Positions 41,712-54,210 of a DNA stretch of 64,000 bases are shown piece by piece. The DNA is taken from contig OZ251231.1 in the NCBI GenBank assembly GCA_965240325.2, forward strand, positions 1,364,001 through 1,428,000, in the 5' to 3' direction. This DNA is from Rebecca billardiae RCC1528 (taxonomy: Eukaryota > Haptophyta). Both the position numbers and the translations under genes were made by a program. Under the pieces are notes generated by a model, which saw only the letters and a list, made by a program, of their open reading frames with translations, was not told the origin of the DNA and did not search any database. The first letter of the stretch is position 1, and every line of letters begins with the position of its first letter.

Positions 41712-44174
41712 ATGAGGCGCGGGCCCGCTCCGGCGGAGCGCGCGCGCGCTCGCGCGCGCGAGGCTTCTGTGGACAAGCTGGACGTCCTTCTCGCGCAGTC
41801 GATGGCGTCCGAATCGCTGGTCATCGCACAGCTCACCGCCCAGCCCGGCGCGGCCCCGAGGAGCCGCTCGAGGCGAGGCACGCCGCAGCCGTCGCTGCGG
41901 GACGGCGCTCGCGCACGTCGGGGCAGCGCGCGGCGTGCGCGCTCGCCTGCGGCACGCTCGACCCCTCTGAGCGCCAAGCTACCATCCTCCGTCGCCCTGC
42001 CACCCCTTGCCGCGCTCACGCACCTGTCCAGAGCGCGCGCGCTGCGCTCGTCCGAGGGCGCGGGCGAGACGACACGCCGCAGACCGGCACCCGCCCGGCA
42101 GCTGTCGCCTCCGACGCCGCCGACGCCCGAGCGCGAGGCCACGGGCTCGGCTCGTTTGCGCCCGCGAGCCGTGCCGCTGCCGCTCCAGCTCGCCCAGCCC
42201 GCCGCACCCGTGTCGGCGCTGCCGCCGCCGCTGCCGCCGCGCATGCGCGAGGTGGCGGCGCGGCGCGTGCGCGCGATCGCGGCGATCCAGGTGGCTGCAC
42301 GCCGGCGGGCGGCGGCACGGGAGGCCGCGGCCCTCGCACGCGCTCGTCTGGCGGCCGTCTTCATCCAGGCGCTCATCCGGGGCAACGCTGCGCGTGGCCT
42401 GTGCTGCCGGCTGCGCGCGGCCCACGACGCAGCCGCCGCGGACGCTCGGCGCACGCGGGGACGGCGCGCGGCGGCGGCCGCCGTCCAGCGTGCGTGGCGT
42501 GCGGCGTATCGGCACGCGGCTCGCGTCGCGGAGCTGTACGCTCGGGAGCGGCGATCCGCGGGTGCACGGCTGCTCGCCGCCGTGCTCGGCTGGCGCGCTC
42601 GCCGCGCTCGCCAGGCGCAGCGGCGCGCGCGCGCGGCAGCAACCATCCAGGCAGCACACAGGGCGAACGCGGAGCGCGCGTGCGCGTGGCGCGCGCGCGA
42701 GCGCGCGGCGGCGCTCGCCGCGCGCGCGGCAGCGGGCCGCGTGCTCGGCCGCGCGCTGCGCGCATTGCTGAGCGCTCGGGCCGAGCGGCGTCGGCGGGCC
42801 ATTCTCCGGCTGCGCGCCGCATGCGTGGGCGTGCGCGCGCGGCGCGCTGCGGCCGCGGCGCGCGAGCGTGAGCGCACTCGAGCAGCCGCGCGCATCCAAG
42901 CCCATTGGCGCTGCATGTGCCGGGCGCACGCGCGCGAGCGATGGCGGCTGCTTGCCGTGGCGCAGGCCGCGGCGAGTCGAGCGTGGCGCCGGCTACGCTC
43001 ACAGCTGCACGCCACGGCCGCGCGGCGCGCGGCCGCAGCGGAGCGGCTACAAGTGCGGGCGCGAGCGCTGCGCGCCGCGCGCGCCGCCGAGCGCGCGCGC
43101 GCCGCGCGCCGGCTGCATGCCGCGCGCCCGCCGGCGGCGCGGACGATCCAGCACGCCTGGCGCGAGCAGCGCGACGTGCGACGCGCGACACGTGCCGGCG
43201 CGGCGGTCACCGTGCAGAGCGCGTGGCGGGCGGTCCGTGCGCGCGCCTGCTGCTGGCACCTGCGCACACACCTGGCAGCCACCACCGTCCAAGCCACCTT
43301 CAGAGGCAACGGCGCGCGCGCGACGGCGCTTCGGCTGCGCGCGCTGCTCGCCTCGCCCCTGCTCGGCTCGCCGCCGCCGTGTTCTCGGCGGCCGCCGTCG
43401 CGCAGTGCCGAGCTCGCGCAAGCGCATGCCGATGAGCGGCGCTCCACGCGCCTGCCGCCGCGCAGCGCCCTCAAGCAGCCGGCATCGGCAGAGCCGGGCG
43501 GCGCGGCACTCTCTGCGGCTGCGACCGCGCTGCAGGCCCGAGTGCGCGGCAACAGCGCTCGCGGCGCGTGCTCGCGCATGCGCGCGGAGGGCGGCTGCGC
43601 GGGGTCTGCGTCGTCGCCCCGCCTCGAGCGCAGCGCGCACGCCAGCTCACGCTCGGCGCGCGGCGTGGCGCGACCATCAGACGCCGTCGCGCGCCGCCTC
43701 CCCTTTACGACGCTGCCGCCGCAGCCGCCGCCGCCCGCGGCGCGAGCGCCCGCGCCTTCGAGTGCGACGGGCGACTCCGACGCTCCGGCGCCGGCGCGGC
43801 GAGTGCCTCGGAGCGGCGGGAGGGCGGGCGCGGCGAGCGAGCCCGCCACGATGCTCCCTCGACGCGCGCACGCCGTGGCAGCCGCTCCCACCGCGCACCG
43901 CCACGGGCTCGCCGACGGCGCCGCCGGCCTCGGGTCGGCAGCAGATCTGACGGACGTCGCAGCTGCCCGCCCGCCGACGGTGCGCGGTGCCAGTGGGAGT
44001 GATGGCCAGCCGAGCGACGCGCCCGCCCACCGTGCTCCGCGTCGAACGGCCTCGCCGCCGGCGCGGACGCAGCAGCAGCAGCAGAGCAGCCCAGTGACTG
44101 CGCTGATGGCGGCGCTTCGCACGGCTGCAAGCTTGCGACAGCTACTGCCCGACCACAGCGAGTGGCCTGGATGA
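41712..44174 (+). CDS. IQ-motif repeat protein (probable calmodulin-binding)
   Basis: A single-exon frame of 820 residues from the ATG at 41712. Between residues ~190 and ~620 lie about nine IQ-like motifs (AIQVAARRRAAAR, FIQALIRGNAARG, AVQRAWRAAYR, TIQAAHRANAER, RIQAHWRCMCR, TIQHAWREQRD, TVQSAWRAVRAR, TVQATFRGNGAR, ALQARVRGNSARG), in a strongly Arg/Ala-rich helical background. IQ motifs bind calmodulin or EF-hand light chains, so a cytoskeletal or ciliary scaffold is plausible. The N-terminal ~170 residues and the C-terminal ~200 are Ser/Pro/Arg-rich and disordered in appearance. No motor, kinase or RasGAP domain is seen. The extreme Ala/Arg composition could exaggerate weak motifs. Confidence 0.75.
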   Translation: MRRGPAPAERARARAREASVDKLDVLLAQSMASESLVIAQLTAQPGAAPRSRSRRGTPQPSLRDGARARRGSARRARSPAARSTPLSAKLPSSVALPPLAALTHLSRARALRSSEGAGETTRRRPAPARQLSPPTPPTPEREATGSARLRPRAVPLPLQLAQPAAPVSALPPPLPPRMREVAARRVRAIAAIQVAARRRAAAREAAALARARLAAVFIQALIRGNAARGLCCRLRAAHDAAAADARRTRGRRAAAAAVQRAWRAAYRHAARVAELYARERRSAGARLLAAVLGWRARRARQAQRRARAAATIQAAHRANAERACAWRARERAAALAARAAAGRVLGRALRALLSARAERRRRAILRLRAACVGVRARRAAAAARERERTRAAARIQAHWRCMCRAHARERWRLLAVAQAAASRAWRRLRSQLHATAARRAAAAERLQVRARALRAARAAERARAARRLHAARPPAARTIQHAWREQRDVRRATRAGAAVTVQSAWRAVRARACCWHLRTHLAATTVQATFRGNGARATALRLRALLASPLLGSPPPCSRRPPSRSAELAQAHADERRSTRLPPRSALKQPASAEPGGAALSAAATALQARVRGNSARGACSRMRAEGGCAGSASSPRLERSAHASSRSARGVARPSDAVARRLPFTTLPPQPPPPAARAPAPSSATGDSDAPAPARRVPRSGGRAGAASEPATMLPRRAHAVAAAPTAHRHGLADGAAGLGSAADLTDVAAARPPTVRGASGSDGQPSDAPAHRAPRRTASPPARTQQQQQSSPVTALMAALRTAASLRQLLPDHSEWPG

Positions 44175-44751
44175 TCGAGCGCTACTTATTTATGCTGATG
44201 ACGATGCTTATTGTACATAGTTGTACATATCGTCGTCAGACGATATATGTCGTCACGACGATCGATTAACATCAGACTATACGACACTGCCGACTGCGAC
44301 ATCCACGGACATTCCACGATCAGTGACTGAGACTGAGTGTCAGTCAGTCTGAGTGTACTATTAACTATACGCGCGCCGCTGCGAGATACCGGCGTAACTA
44401 TGCATGATGCGCGTCGTCTGCTGCTACGATATCGATCAATAATTATAAATATAAATCATCGTCGCGCCGCGAGTCATATAGTCATATGCGCGCAGCGGAG
44501 CTGAAGCTCCAAATAATGCCGCCGCATATAATCGTCATGCAAATGCTCGTCCAATAACTACCCCGCCGGCCTATATTATTATTGATGATATTAGAGTAGT
44601 TATATATTACTATAATACAGTATATATATATATATATGCTGATGCGACATGATGTCATCAGCGACATGTATACTAATAATGGCTGTAGTGACGTAGCAGT
44701 CGCGAATTGATGAGCTAATAAGTAGCACTGATTCCGAGATCGCGATAGATG

Positions 44752-44784
<33 letters not shown>

Positions 44785-44964
44785 GCCGCCGCTGATGAGT
44801 GTCACGATTTACGATGATGATGATCATGCGCGCTCATGCTCATGCTGGCTGCGCTAGTGAGTGCGTGATGATGATGTGATATGAAGATGTTGATGACGCG
44901 AGTCTCCTCCCGCCTCCGGGCGAGCCCAGCACGGAGCACCCGTCGGCTCCGCGTCTCAGGCGCG
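44175..44964. other. AT-rich intergenic spacer
   Basis: Contrasts sharply with the GC-rich genes on both sides. It has (TA)n tracts at about 44620-44637 and 44752-44778 and no gene. The IQ gene and the FG-GAP/TIR gene converge on it, so it should hold both transcript ends. Confidence 0.7.
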
Positions 44965-47900
44965 CTAGGGCGCCACGCCCTTGAACGGCGCGCCGCCGTT
45001 GCCGGGCGCGCCGCCGCCGCCGCTGGCGCTCGCCGCCGCGCCGCCGCTGAGCCGCGCGCGCGAGGGCTGCGTGCCAAACATGCGGGCGGAGGCGGCGCGC
45101 ATGTTGTCCATGCGCCTGGGCGGCGAGGACGGCCGCGCCGCGCCGCTCTCCTCGTCGCCGCCGCTCGGCGCCGGCGGCTTGGCGGGCTTCGCGCCCGTCT
45201 TGGCCGGCGACGTTGGCGGCGACGCCGGCACCATCTTGGTGAGTGTGGCGGCGCTGAGCCCGTCGGCGCGCGACGCGTCTCGCTGCCGCACCATGTTGCG
45301 GACGAGGCGCATGCGCACGCCGGCCGAGCGCTTGCGCAGCCGCGCGCGCCGCTGCGACTCGAGCAGCGACTCGCGCAGCGCGTGCGCCACCTCGATCGTC
45401 GACGCGTGCATGTGCACGCCCGGCCGGAGCACCGGCGGGTGCGTCTCAAAGAGCACGCGCGCGAGCCCGTCCGCGCCCCACTTGGCCGGGACGAAGGAGC
45501 GGCGGATGTGCTCCCACGGCGCGTAGAGCGGGTCGTTGGTGTCATGCAGCAGCACGGGCAGCACCGGCAGCTTGGGCGGCAGCCCGTCGCCCACCGACGA
45601 CGACGCGTCCGTGCCGTCGTCCAGCTCCTCAGAGTCCGGCTCATCGCGGATGCCCGCGACGGCGCACGCGTTGGCAAGCGTGCGCGCGAGCTGCGGCGAG
45701 CGCGGCCAGATGAGGAGCACAGGGCCGTTGGTGTGCGCCTGCTGCGGCGGCTGGGAGCCGCCACCGCCGCCGCCGCCGAAGAGCCCGCGGCCGCTCGGCG
45801 CCTCCGACCGCTTCCCGCCCGCCTTACCCGCTTTACCCAGCTCGTACGGCGCGCACGCGCGCACGGGCTTGGTCAGCAGCGCGGCGATGTGGGCGAGCGG
45901 CCTGGGCTCGGCGTTGGCGACGTGTTCCTCGTCGCGCTCCTGCGTCGTGCAGGGCGGCGCGCGGCGCGGAGGAGGGCGCGCGGTGCGCGTGCGCGTGAGC
46001 GCGTGAGCGCGCACGCGCGGGGCGGGCGGGCGGGCCGCCGCGCCGCCGCTTCGTCCGTCTCGGTCGGCGCGCGGGCGTGTGCGCGCTGCGCCGCCTTTGG
46101 CTCAAAGCGCCGCGCCGCCGCGCGGCGGCCTCGGCGCAGCGCGCCCCCGCTCTCGCGCGGCGCGGCGGGCGCGGCGGGCGCGGCTTCGCACCTCGTAAAA
46201 CTCGCAGCGCACGGCGCGCACGCCCGAGGTGAGCAGCTGCGGCACCTGCGCGGGCGGCACGACGGTGGCGTCGTCGCGCCGCGCGGACGAGTTGCCGCCG
46301 GCGATGCTCGAGCGGCGCGCGGAGACACTCGGCCGGTGCGGGCCGGCGCGGCCCGGCGGCTGCGGCGGCTGCCGCGCGCCGCCGCCACCGCCGCCGCCGC
46401 CCTTCTCGGTGGCTGCCGGCTTGTCGGCGCCGCCGCCCTGCCGCCCGCCCCCGCCGCCGGGCGCGTGCGCCGCGTGGTGCGCGCCGCCCATCAGCAGCGC
46501 CGAGAGCGTCTTCATGTCGCGCTCCTGATACGCCGCCTTGATGCGCCCGAGCCGCCGCTGGTCGGTAACCACGACGCCGTAACCGAACGCGTCCGCGCGC
46601 AGCAGCAGCAGCGAGTTGCCGCCGGGGGGCGGCGGCGCGGAGCGGCCGGGCTGCGGCACGGCGGAGCCCGGCGCGGCGAACGTCGCGAGCAGCGGGTCCT
46701 CCTCGGGCGCGAAGCTCGCGGAGAGCTCCGCGGTGAGCGGCACGAGGTGGCCGAGCTCGGGCGGCGCGTCGAGCGCCGAGCCCGCGCCGCGGCCGCGCAG
46801 CCGGTTGGCGTAGGCGGTGAGCACGCTCGCGGCGCGCGCGAGCCACGGCGCGCGGCGCCAGAGCGGCGCGAGGCGCGCGTACCGCGTCGAGACGGCGTGC
46901 ACGGGGATCGACGCGGCCGCGTCCTCGCGCAGCAGCGCGTGCTCGAGCACGGCGCGCAGCGGCGCCGCCTCCGCCTCCTCCTTGTCCGCCTTGAGCCCGA
47001 TCTGCAGCGTGCGCGCCTCGCCCTCGATCTCGCCCAGGTGCGGCTTGAGCCCGCCCGCGCGGCGCAGCAGCTGCGCGGCGCGCAGGTGCTCCGCGATCGC
47101 GAGCGCGGAGGCGGAGAGGTACGCGTCCTCATCCTCCGGCCGGCCGCCCTGCGCGTGCCACGGGATCATCGCCGCGTCCGGCACCGCGTCCAGCAGCGCC
47201 GCCGCCGCCGCCGAGCCCGACTCGGCGCACTGCGCGCGCAGCTGCTCGATGGTCACGCCGCCGCGCGAGGGCTTGGCGACGTACACCACCACCACCTTCT
47301 TGTCCGGCGCGAGCTGCGCCGCCTGCAGCTGCGCGAGCGCGCCGCCGTCGGCGGTGAAGTAGCCGTCGGAGATGAGCACGATCACCGCGCGCGCCTGGTC
47401 CATCCGCTCGCGCCATTTCTTCCCGGACTGGCCGATCACGAGGTCCGGGACGAGTGCGCTCACGCGCTCGCGCAGCTCGTTGGCGGGCTGCTGCCCCGAG
47501 TGCCACGCGTACGAGAGGAACGCGTGGCACCCGCCGGCGACCTGCTCGTCGAGCCGCGTCGCGCGCATCCGCGTCTTGTCCAGCCGGTCGCGCAGCACGG
47601 GCAGCTGCCGCTCCTGGTACGCGCGCCAGGGCAGCAGCAGCACGGCGGTGAGCAGCACGAGCACAAAGATACCGGTCAGGTACGCGCCCAGAATAGACTC
47701 GTACAGCGAGAGCCGCAGCCCGCCCTCGAACAGCGCCTTGGCCGACCACGCGTCGAAGCCGGCGCGGAGCGAGAGATTGTCCGCACCCTCCGAGCCCGCG
47801 GTCAGGTGCACGGCGAGGGCGCCCACGAGCATCAGCTGCATCGCGAGCTGCGCGACGAGGACGGGGTCGTTGTCGAGCGCGGACTGGAGCGGCCGGATCC

Positions 47901-50900
47901 GCGCGAGCACCGCGACGAACACCGACTGCACGAAGATCGCCGTGAGCAGCTGCGCGACCGACGCGTACGACGACGCGTCCGCGCCGCCGCCCGAGTTGGG
48001 CGCGGCGCCGAGCACCGCCACCCGCACCAGGATCACGCCGCCGACGAGGACGAGCTTGCGCAAAGTCTCCACCGCCTCCCACCAGACGGTGTGCGGCGCG
48101 AGCCCGACGCGGATGAACGAGAGCGGCGACTGCCCCGCCACCCACTCCGAGTCGTCCCTGAGCAGCACGCGGTAGAAGGCGTACGGCAGCGCGACCGAGT
48201 AGACAAACATCGCGATGTACGCAAACGGTAGGTACGCCTCGTGCTCGGCCGAGTCGAAGTCGACGGAGTAGTCGGACTTGAGCACGCGCTTCGGACGGCT
48301 CGCCTCGACGTCGACCGACTCCGTGTTCACCGCCGAGAAGAGCGACGCTGTCGCGGAGGGCAGGATGAGGTACGCGCTCATCAGGAACGGGCGGAGCACC
48401 GAGCCCACAAAGTCGCGCCGCTTGTCGAACAGCTTGGAGTGGTGCCGCGCGCGGTGGTACAGCTCGAAGAGGAGCCACACGCCGCCGAAGACGGAGAGCA
48501 CGCCGAGCGGCGCGAGCGCGATCCCGACCATCCCCGTGTGGTACCCCACGCCGATGCAGTTGAACCCGTTGAGGTACAGGTTGTCGAAGGCGAGCCAGCG
48601 GAAGCCGCCGAGCGTCTCGCGGAACGCGACCGGCAGCGTGACGCCGTACACGCGCTCGAGCAGCAGCGTGAGCTGCACGAACGCGAGCGTGGTGCGCGCC
48701 GCCACCTTGAACGAGACGACGACCGCGGGCGTGACCGCGCCCGCCAGCGCCACCTTGAGCTGCGTGAGCAGCTTGCGCGACGGCTTGGGCTTCTGCCCCG
48801 GCTTGTGCCCCTTCAGCCAGCGCGCGAGCGCGGCCATCTTCTCGTCCATCCGCCCGTGGAAGCTCGCGATGATCAGCACGACGCACACGAGCGAGAAGCC
48901 GATCATCAGCCCAAAGACGAGCTCCGCGCGGCGCGTCGCCGCCGGGCAGCGCGCGCATCGGTCGTCCGTGCCCATGAAGAAGCTGCGCGCGCGCGGGGGG
49001 CCGGCGGTCAGGCTCGCGATTGGCGCGCGGCCGGCGGCACGCACGCACGGCACGCGCGGCCGGCGGCACGCACGCGCTTGCCGCGCGCGCGCGCGCACCC
49101 GGGGTCGCACACTTCGCAGTACGGCCCACCGTGGTGCTCGGCGCACAGATCGCCGCTCTTGGCGCCCTTTGAGCCCGGGCACGCGCGCTCGCCGCGGCCG
49201 CACTCGCGCAGGTCTGCCGTGTCCTTGGAGTTGCGCCAGAAGCCGGGCTTCACCTCGAGCGTGGCGAGCGTCGAGCCCACCCTGTCGCACGTGACGGACG
49301 CGTTGCACGCGAAGCAGATTCGGTTCGACTCGTTGTACTTGCGCTCGTAGTACCCCTGCTGGCACACGCAGCCCGCCTCGGCGTCCGTCCCCTCAAACTC
49401 GGTCGTCATGAACGGGTCCACGTCCGTGCACTGCTGGCACACGTCGTTGTCGTCCGCGTCGTCCGCCGTGCGGAACGTGCCGATCGGGCACGGCTCGCTG
49501 CGCGAGGAGCGGCGGCGCCGACGCCGCGCGCACGCGGCGCGCGCGGGCGGCGGAGGGCGGACGCACGCTGAGCGCGAGTGCGCCCGCCGCGCGCTGGCCG
49601 CCGCCCGCCCAGAGGGGAGCACTCCACCGCGCGGCGCGGCGCGCGCACCAGGGCGTGTTGCCCGTGCGGCCGAGCCCGGGCGGGCACGAGCCTCTGTACG
49701 TGAAGAGGCCGCTCGCGAACGCGTCCTGCGCGCCCGTCTGGTTCTTGACGATCCGGATCGACGGCACGTCGGCAAAGTCGTTGGTGGGCTTGGGCGGCGC
49801 GACGCACCACGCGAACTGCGGCGAGATGATGCCGGGCTCGGCGCACGCCGCCTGCGCGCCCGTCGCCTCGTCCACCAAGAAGATGGTGATCTGGTCACAC
49901 GGCACGTCGCACGCGTCGCCAAAGTTGGCGCCCTGCAGGAAGAGCGGGCCCGGGTCGTTGGGGTTGAACTCCTGCGCGTTCAGGATGAGGTTGACGACGG
50001 CGGAGGGCGGCGGCGGCGAGGGCGGCGGCGGCGAGGGTGGCGGCGAGGGCGGCGGCGAGGGCGGCGGCGAGGGCGGCGGCGGCGAGGGCGGCGGCGAGGG
50101 CGGCGGCGAGGGCGGCGGCGAGGGCGGCGGCGAGGGCGGCGGCGGGCTCGGCGGCGGGCTCGGCGGCGGGCTCGGCGGCGGCGGGCTGGGCGGCGGCGAG
50201 GGCGGTGGCGAGGGCGGCGGCGAGGGCGGCGGCGTCGGCGGCGGCGGCGGGCTGGGCGGCGGGCTGGGCGGCGGGCTGGGCGGCGGGCTCGGCGGCGGCG
50301 AGGGCGGCGGGCTCGGCGGCGGCGAGGGCGGCGGCGGGCTGGGCGGCGGGCTGGGCGGCGGGCTGGGCGGCGGCGAGGGCGGCGGGCTGGGCGGCGGGCC
50401 GGGCGGCGGCGAGGGCGGCGGGCTGGGTGGCGGGCTGGGCGGCGGCGGGCTGGGCGGCGGGCTCGGTGGCGGCGAGGGCGGCGGGCTGGGCGGCGGCGAG
50501 GGCGGGCTGGGCGGCGGGAACGGCAGGCCGCGCGGCGGCGGCGGCGGCAGCGGCGGCGGGCTGGGCGGCGGGCTGGGCGGCGGGCTGGGCGGCGGGCTGG
50601 GCGGCGGCGGCGGCGGGCTCGGCGGCGGGCTCGGCGGCACGTTGAGCAGCGCCACATTCTGCACCGTCGCGCCCACCGCCTGCTGCAGCGCCGTGTTGTC
50701 CGTCTGCTCGACGGCCGCCACGACGTCCACCGGGTTGGGCTCGTCCGCCGGCTGGTAGATCTCGACGTCCACAACCGTCGAGCCGCCAGCGACGGCGATG
50801 ATCCGGATGCGCGTCTCGTCAAAGTCGCAGCCGCACTCGGCCGAGAGCTGCGCGTCGATGAAGGCGATCAGCGCCGCCTCCTGCGTGGCGTTCCACGTGC

Positions 50901-53900
50901 CCACGTCCACGTCGAACTCGTACGAGATGATGATGATCTCGCCCGGAGGCGGCGGCGAGGGCGGCGGGTGCGGCGGCGGGCTGGGCGGCGGCGAGGGCGG
51001 CGGGGTCGGCGGCGGCGGCGGCGAGGGCGGCGGCGAGGGCGGCGGCAGTGGCGGCAGGCTCGGCGACGGCGACGGCGGAGGGCTCGGCGGCGGCAGCGGC
51101 GGCGGGAGCGGCAGCGGCGACGGCGGTGGGTTCGGTGGCGGCGGGCTCGCGGCCGGGACGCTTGCACCCAGCTTGAGCATGTACACAGTGTCGTGGCCCG
51201 GTGCGCTCACGGCGGCGTCCGCTTGCCCGTCGCCGTCGAGGTCGCCGAGCAGCGCAGCGCCGTTGCCGAAGAAGTCGTCCGCCGAGAGCGGCGAGCCGAA
51301 GCCATCCGTCCCGTTGGTGATCAGCTCAGACTGGCGCACCGTGCCGTCCCTGCGGAGGTAGAGCACGAACGCCGAGCCCGTGTTCCCGTCGTAGTTCGGA
51401 GCTCCGACGAGCGCATCGGTGATGCCGTCGCCGTCAACGTCCTGGCCGGCAGAGACGGAGCGCCCAAAGAGGCTGACTCGGTCGAGCCCTGTCACGCCGC
51501 CTCCGGCAGTCGCCGACACCTTCTGCGCACCCTTGAGCGTGCCGTCGGCGCGGAGAAAGAGCGTGTACACCGCGCCGCGCTGCGGGGCTCCACCGTCAGC
51601 GTCGCTGCCCGCGCCGACCATCACGTCAGTCACGCCGTCGCCGTCGAGGTCGCCGTGCGAGGCGCAGCCGTCGCCAAACCCGAAGACACCGAACGGCGTG
51701 GGAGCCGCGCCATCAATCGTCGCGAGGCTGTGCACGACCTCCGACTTGACGGTGCCGTCGCTGTGGAGGAAGAGCACAAGCACGCTGTACGCACCCCCCA
51801 TACCGACGAGCGCATCTGGCACGCCGTCGCCGTCCAGGTCGCCGATGCCTGCTGCGCACGAACCGAGTCTGTCGTAGTCTTGCAGGGCGTAGCTCAGCCC
51901 GCCCTCTGTGCTCGAGATCTTGCTCGACGCCTTGAGGGTGGCGTCCGCGTGCATGAAGAGCACGTACGCCGCGCCGCGAGCAGTGCCGCCACCAAGGTCC
52001 GCAAAATCGCCGGCCATGATGTCGGGCACGCCGTCACCGTCCACATCGCCGAGCGCACCCAGACCAATGCCCAGCCAAATGCTGCCGTCGACGACGAGCT
52101 TCGTGTCAGCCTTGACGGTGCCGTTGGCGTTGAGCAGCAGCAAGAATACCTCGCCCACGGTGTCACTGCTGCCCACGAGGAGGTCGGGCACACCGTCGCC
52201 ATCAAAGTCGCCCAGCGGCTCGAGCGTGTTCCCAAACGCGCCCGCTGAGGCAGGGCCGACGAAGCCGCCTTCGGTGGGCGAGATGCGCACGACCGACGCC
52301 ACTGTCTCGGGCGGAGACGGCGGCGGGCTCGGCGGGCTCGGCGGCGGGCTTGGCGGCGGCGGGCTCGGCGGCGGGCTCGGCGGCGCCCTCGGTGGCGGCG
52401 GGCTCGCGGGCGGGACGCGAGCCCCGAGCTTGAGCATGTACACAGTCGTGTCGCCAGGTGCGCTCACGGCAGCGTCCGCTTGCCCGTCGCCGTCGAGGTC
52501 GCCGAGCAGCGCAGCGCCTGTGCCGAAGGTGTCGTCCGCAGAGAGCGGCGAGCCGAAGCCCTGTGTCCCGTTGGTGATCAGCTCAGACTGGCGCACCGTG
52601 CCGTCCCGGCGGAGGTAGAGCACTATCGCCGCGCCCGTTCGCCCGCCGTAGTGCGGAGCTCCGACGAGCGCATCGGTGATGCCGTCGCCGTCAACGTCCT
52701 GCCCGGCAGAGACGGAGGTCCCGAAGAGCATGTTCACCTGGTCGAGCCCTTCCACCGCGCCCCCCACTCTCGAGTTCGACGACACCTTCTGCACACGCTT
52801 GATCGACCCGTCGGTGCGCAGAAAGAGTGTGTACACGGCGCCGGCGCCGAGGTTTCCGACGTTGTCGCCGGTCGCTCCGACCATCACGTCAGTCACGCCG
52901 TCCCCGTCGAGATCGCCGTGCGAGGCGCACGAGCTGCCGAACGAAGACAACGAAAGCGCAGACGGGTCAATCGACGTCACGTTGTGCACCACCTCCGACT
53001 TGACGGTGCCGTCGCTGTTGAGGAAGAGCACAAGGACGCTCTCGGTCCCCAACTCACCCACGAGCGCATCGGGCACGCCGTCGCCGTCAAGGTCGCCGAG
53101 GCGTGCGACGCACGAGCCGAAAAGTCCAGAGTCCTGGAGGGCGTGGCTCAGCCCGCCCGCTGTCTCCGAGATCTTGCTCGACGCCTTGAGGGTGGCGTCG
53201 GCGTGGAGGAAGAGCACGTACGCTGCACCGCGAGCGCTGCCGCCGTCACCGAAGTCCAGTATGTCGCCGGCCATGATGTCGGCCACGCCGTCGCCGTCAA
53301 CGTCGCCGAGCGCATCCATGCCGTAGCCCAGCCAGAGACTGCCGGCGACGGCGAGCTTCGTGTCCCGCTTGACGGTGCCGTTGGCGTTGAGCAGCAGCGC
53401 ATACAGCTCGCCGCGTGGGTTGTTCGTGCCCACGAGCAGGTCGGGCACGCCGTCGGCATCAAAGTCGCCCAGCGGCGCGAGCGTGTACCCAAACGTGCCC
53501 TCCGAGGCAGGGCCGACGTAGCCGCCTTCGGTGGGCGAGATGCGCGAGAGTGACGCCACCGTCTTGGGCGGAGACGGCGGCGGGCTCGGCGGCGGGCTCG
53601 GCGGCGGGAGCGGCCTCGCGGCCGGCGGCACCGCGGCCGGCGGCACCGCGGCCGGGCTGGGTGGCAGGCTCGGCGGCGGGCTCGGCGGTGGGCTCGGCGG
53701 TGGGCTCGGTGGCGGGAGGCTCGGCGGCGGCGGGCTCGGCGGCGGGCTCGGTGGCGGGAGCGGCCCCGCGGCCGGCGGCACGGCGGCCAGGCTCGGTGGC
53801 AGGCTCGGCGGCGGGCTCGGCGGTGGGTTCGGTGGCGGGAGGCTCGGCGGCGGGCTCGGCGGCGGGCTCGGCCCCGCCGCCGGCGGCACCGCCCCCGTGC

Positions 53901-54210
53901 CGGGTGGCAGGCTCGGCGGCGGGCTCGGCGGTGGGTTCGGTGGCGGGAGGCTCGGCGGCGGGCTCGGCGGCGGGTTCGGTGGCGGGAGCGGCCCCGCGGC
54001 CGGCGGCCCCGCGGTCGTACTCGGTGGCAGGCTCGGCGGCGGGCTCGGCGGCGGGTTCGGTGGCGGGAGCGGCCCCATGGCCGGCGGCGATTGGCCCTGC
54101 GCTCCGATGACTATGGCGGCGAGGACCGTGAGCGCCGCGAGCGCCTGACGGCCACGACTGGACGGTAGCCCATGCACCAGTCTACCGCGGACGTTGTGTT
54201 CATGGCGCAT
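44965..54210 (-). CDS. FG-GAP / TIG-like / polytopic membrane / TIR receptor-like protein (four exons)
   Basis: Exons (minus strand) 54210-49649, 49497-49099, 48982-46192 and 45939-44965 join in frame (phases 2, 2, 0): 2,908 residues, introns all GTGCG. The ATG at 54210 gives a signal peptide (ALTVLAAIVIGAQG); an upstream ATG at 54447 gives none. After a PPSP-rich stalk come two FG-GAP propellers (residues ~218-593 and 633-1017), each with six GDxDGDGxxDxxVG calcium-loop motifs as in integrin alpha chains. Then: a small domain of unknown fold (~1090-1190), a ~210-residue proline/serine stalk, a TIG-like domain (QGANFG, ~1410-1505), and a Cys-rich ephrin/EGF-like module (CEPCPIGTF, KPGFWRNS, GGPYCEVCDPG). 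Next are 8-9 membrane spans (~1675-2100) and a TIR-like domain starting CHAFLSYAW (~2135-2250), then a Gly/Pro-rich tail with a second alpha/beta-looking segment. At the usual TIR Glu position the sequence reads GALAQLQ, so NADase activity is doubtful. Probable cell-surface adhesion or recognition receptor; ligand unknown. Confidence 0.85.

Noticed and set aside
41654-44122. 822-residue minus-strand frame opposite the IQ-motif gene
   Set aside because: Composition is Ala/Arg/Ser only and no motif is seen; the plus strand carries repeated IQ signatures.
44881-48231. 1,116-residue plus-strand frame opposite the FG-GAP/TIR gene
   Set aside because: Antisense shadow: Arg/His/Leu-rich with no domains, whereas the minus strand shows membrane spans, a TIR domain and phased introns.
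49408-52248. 946-residue plus-strand frame with Arg-Gly repeats
   Set aside because: Antisense of the PPSP stalks and FG-GAP repeats; its RGR/GGG repeats are just the complement of the proline/serine codons.
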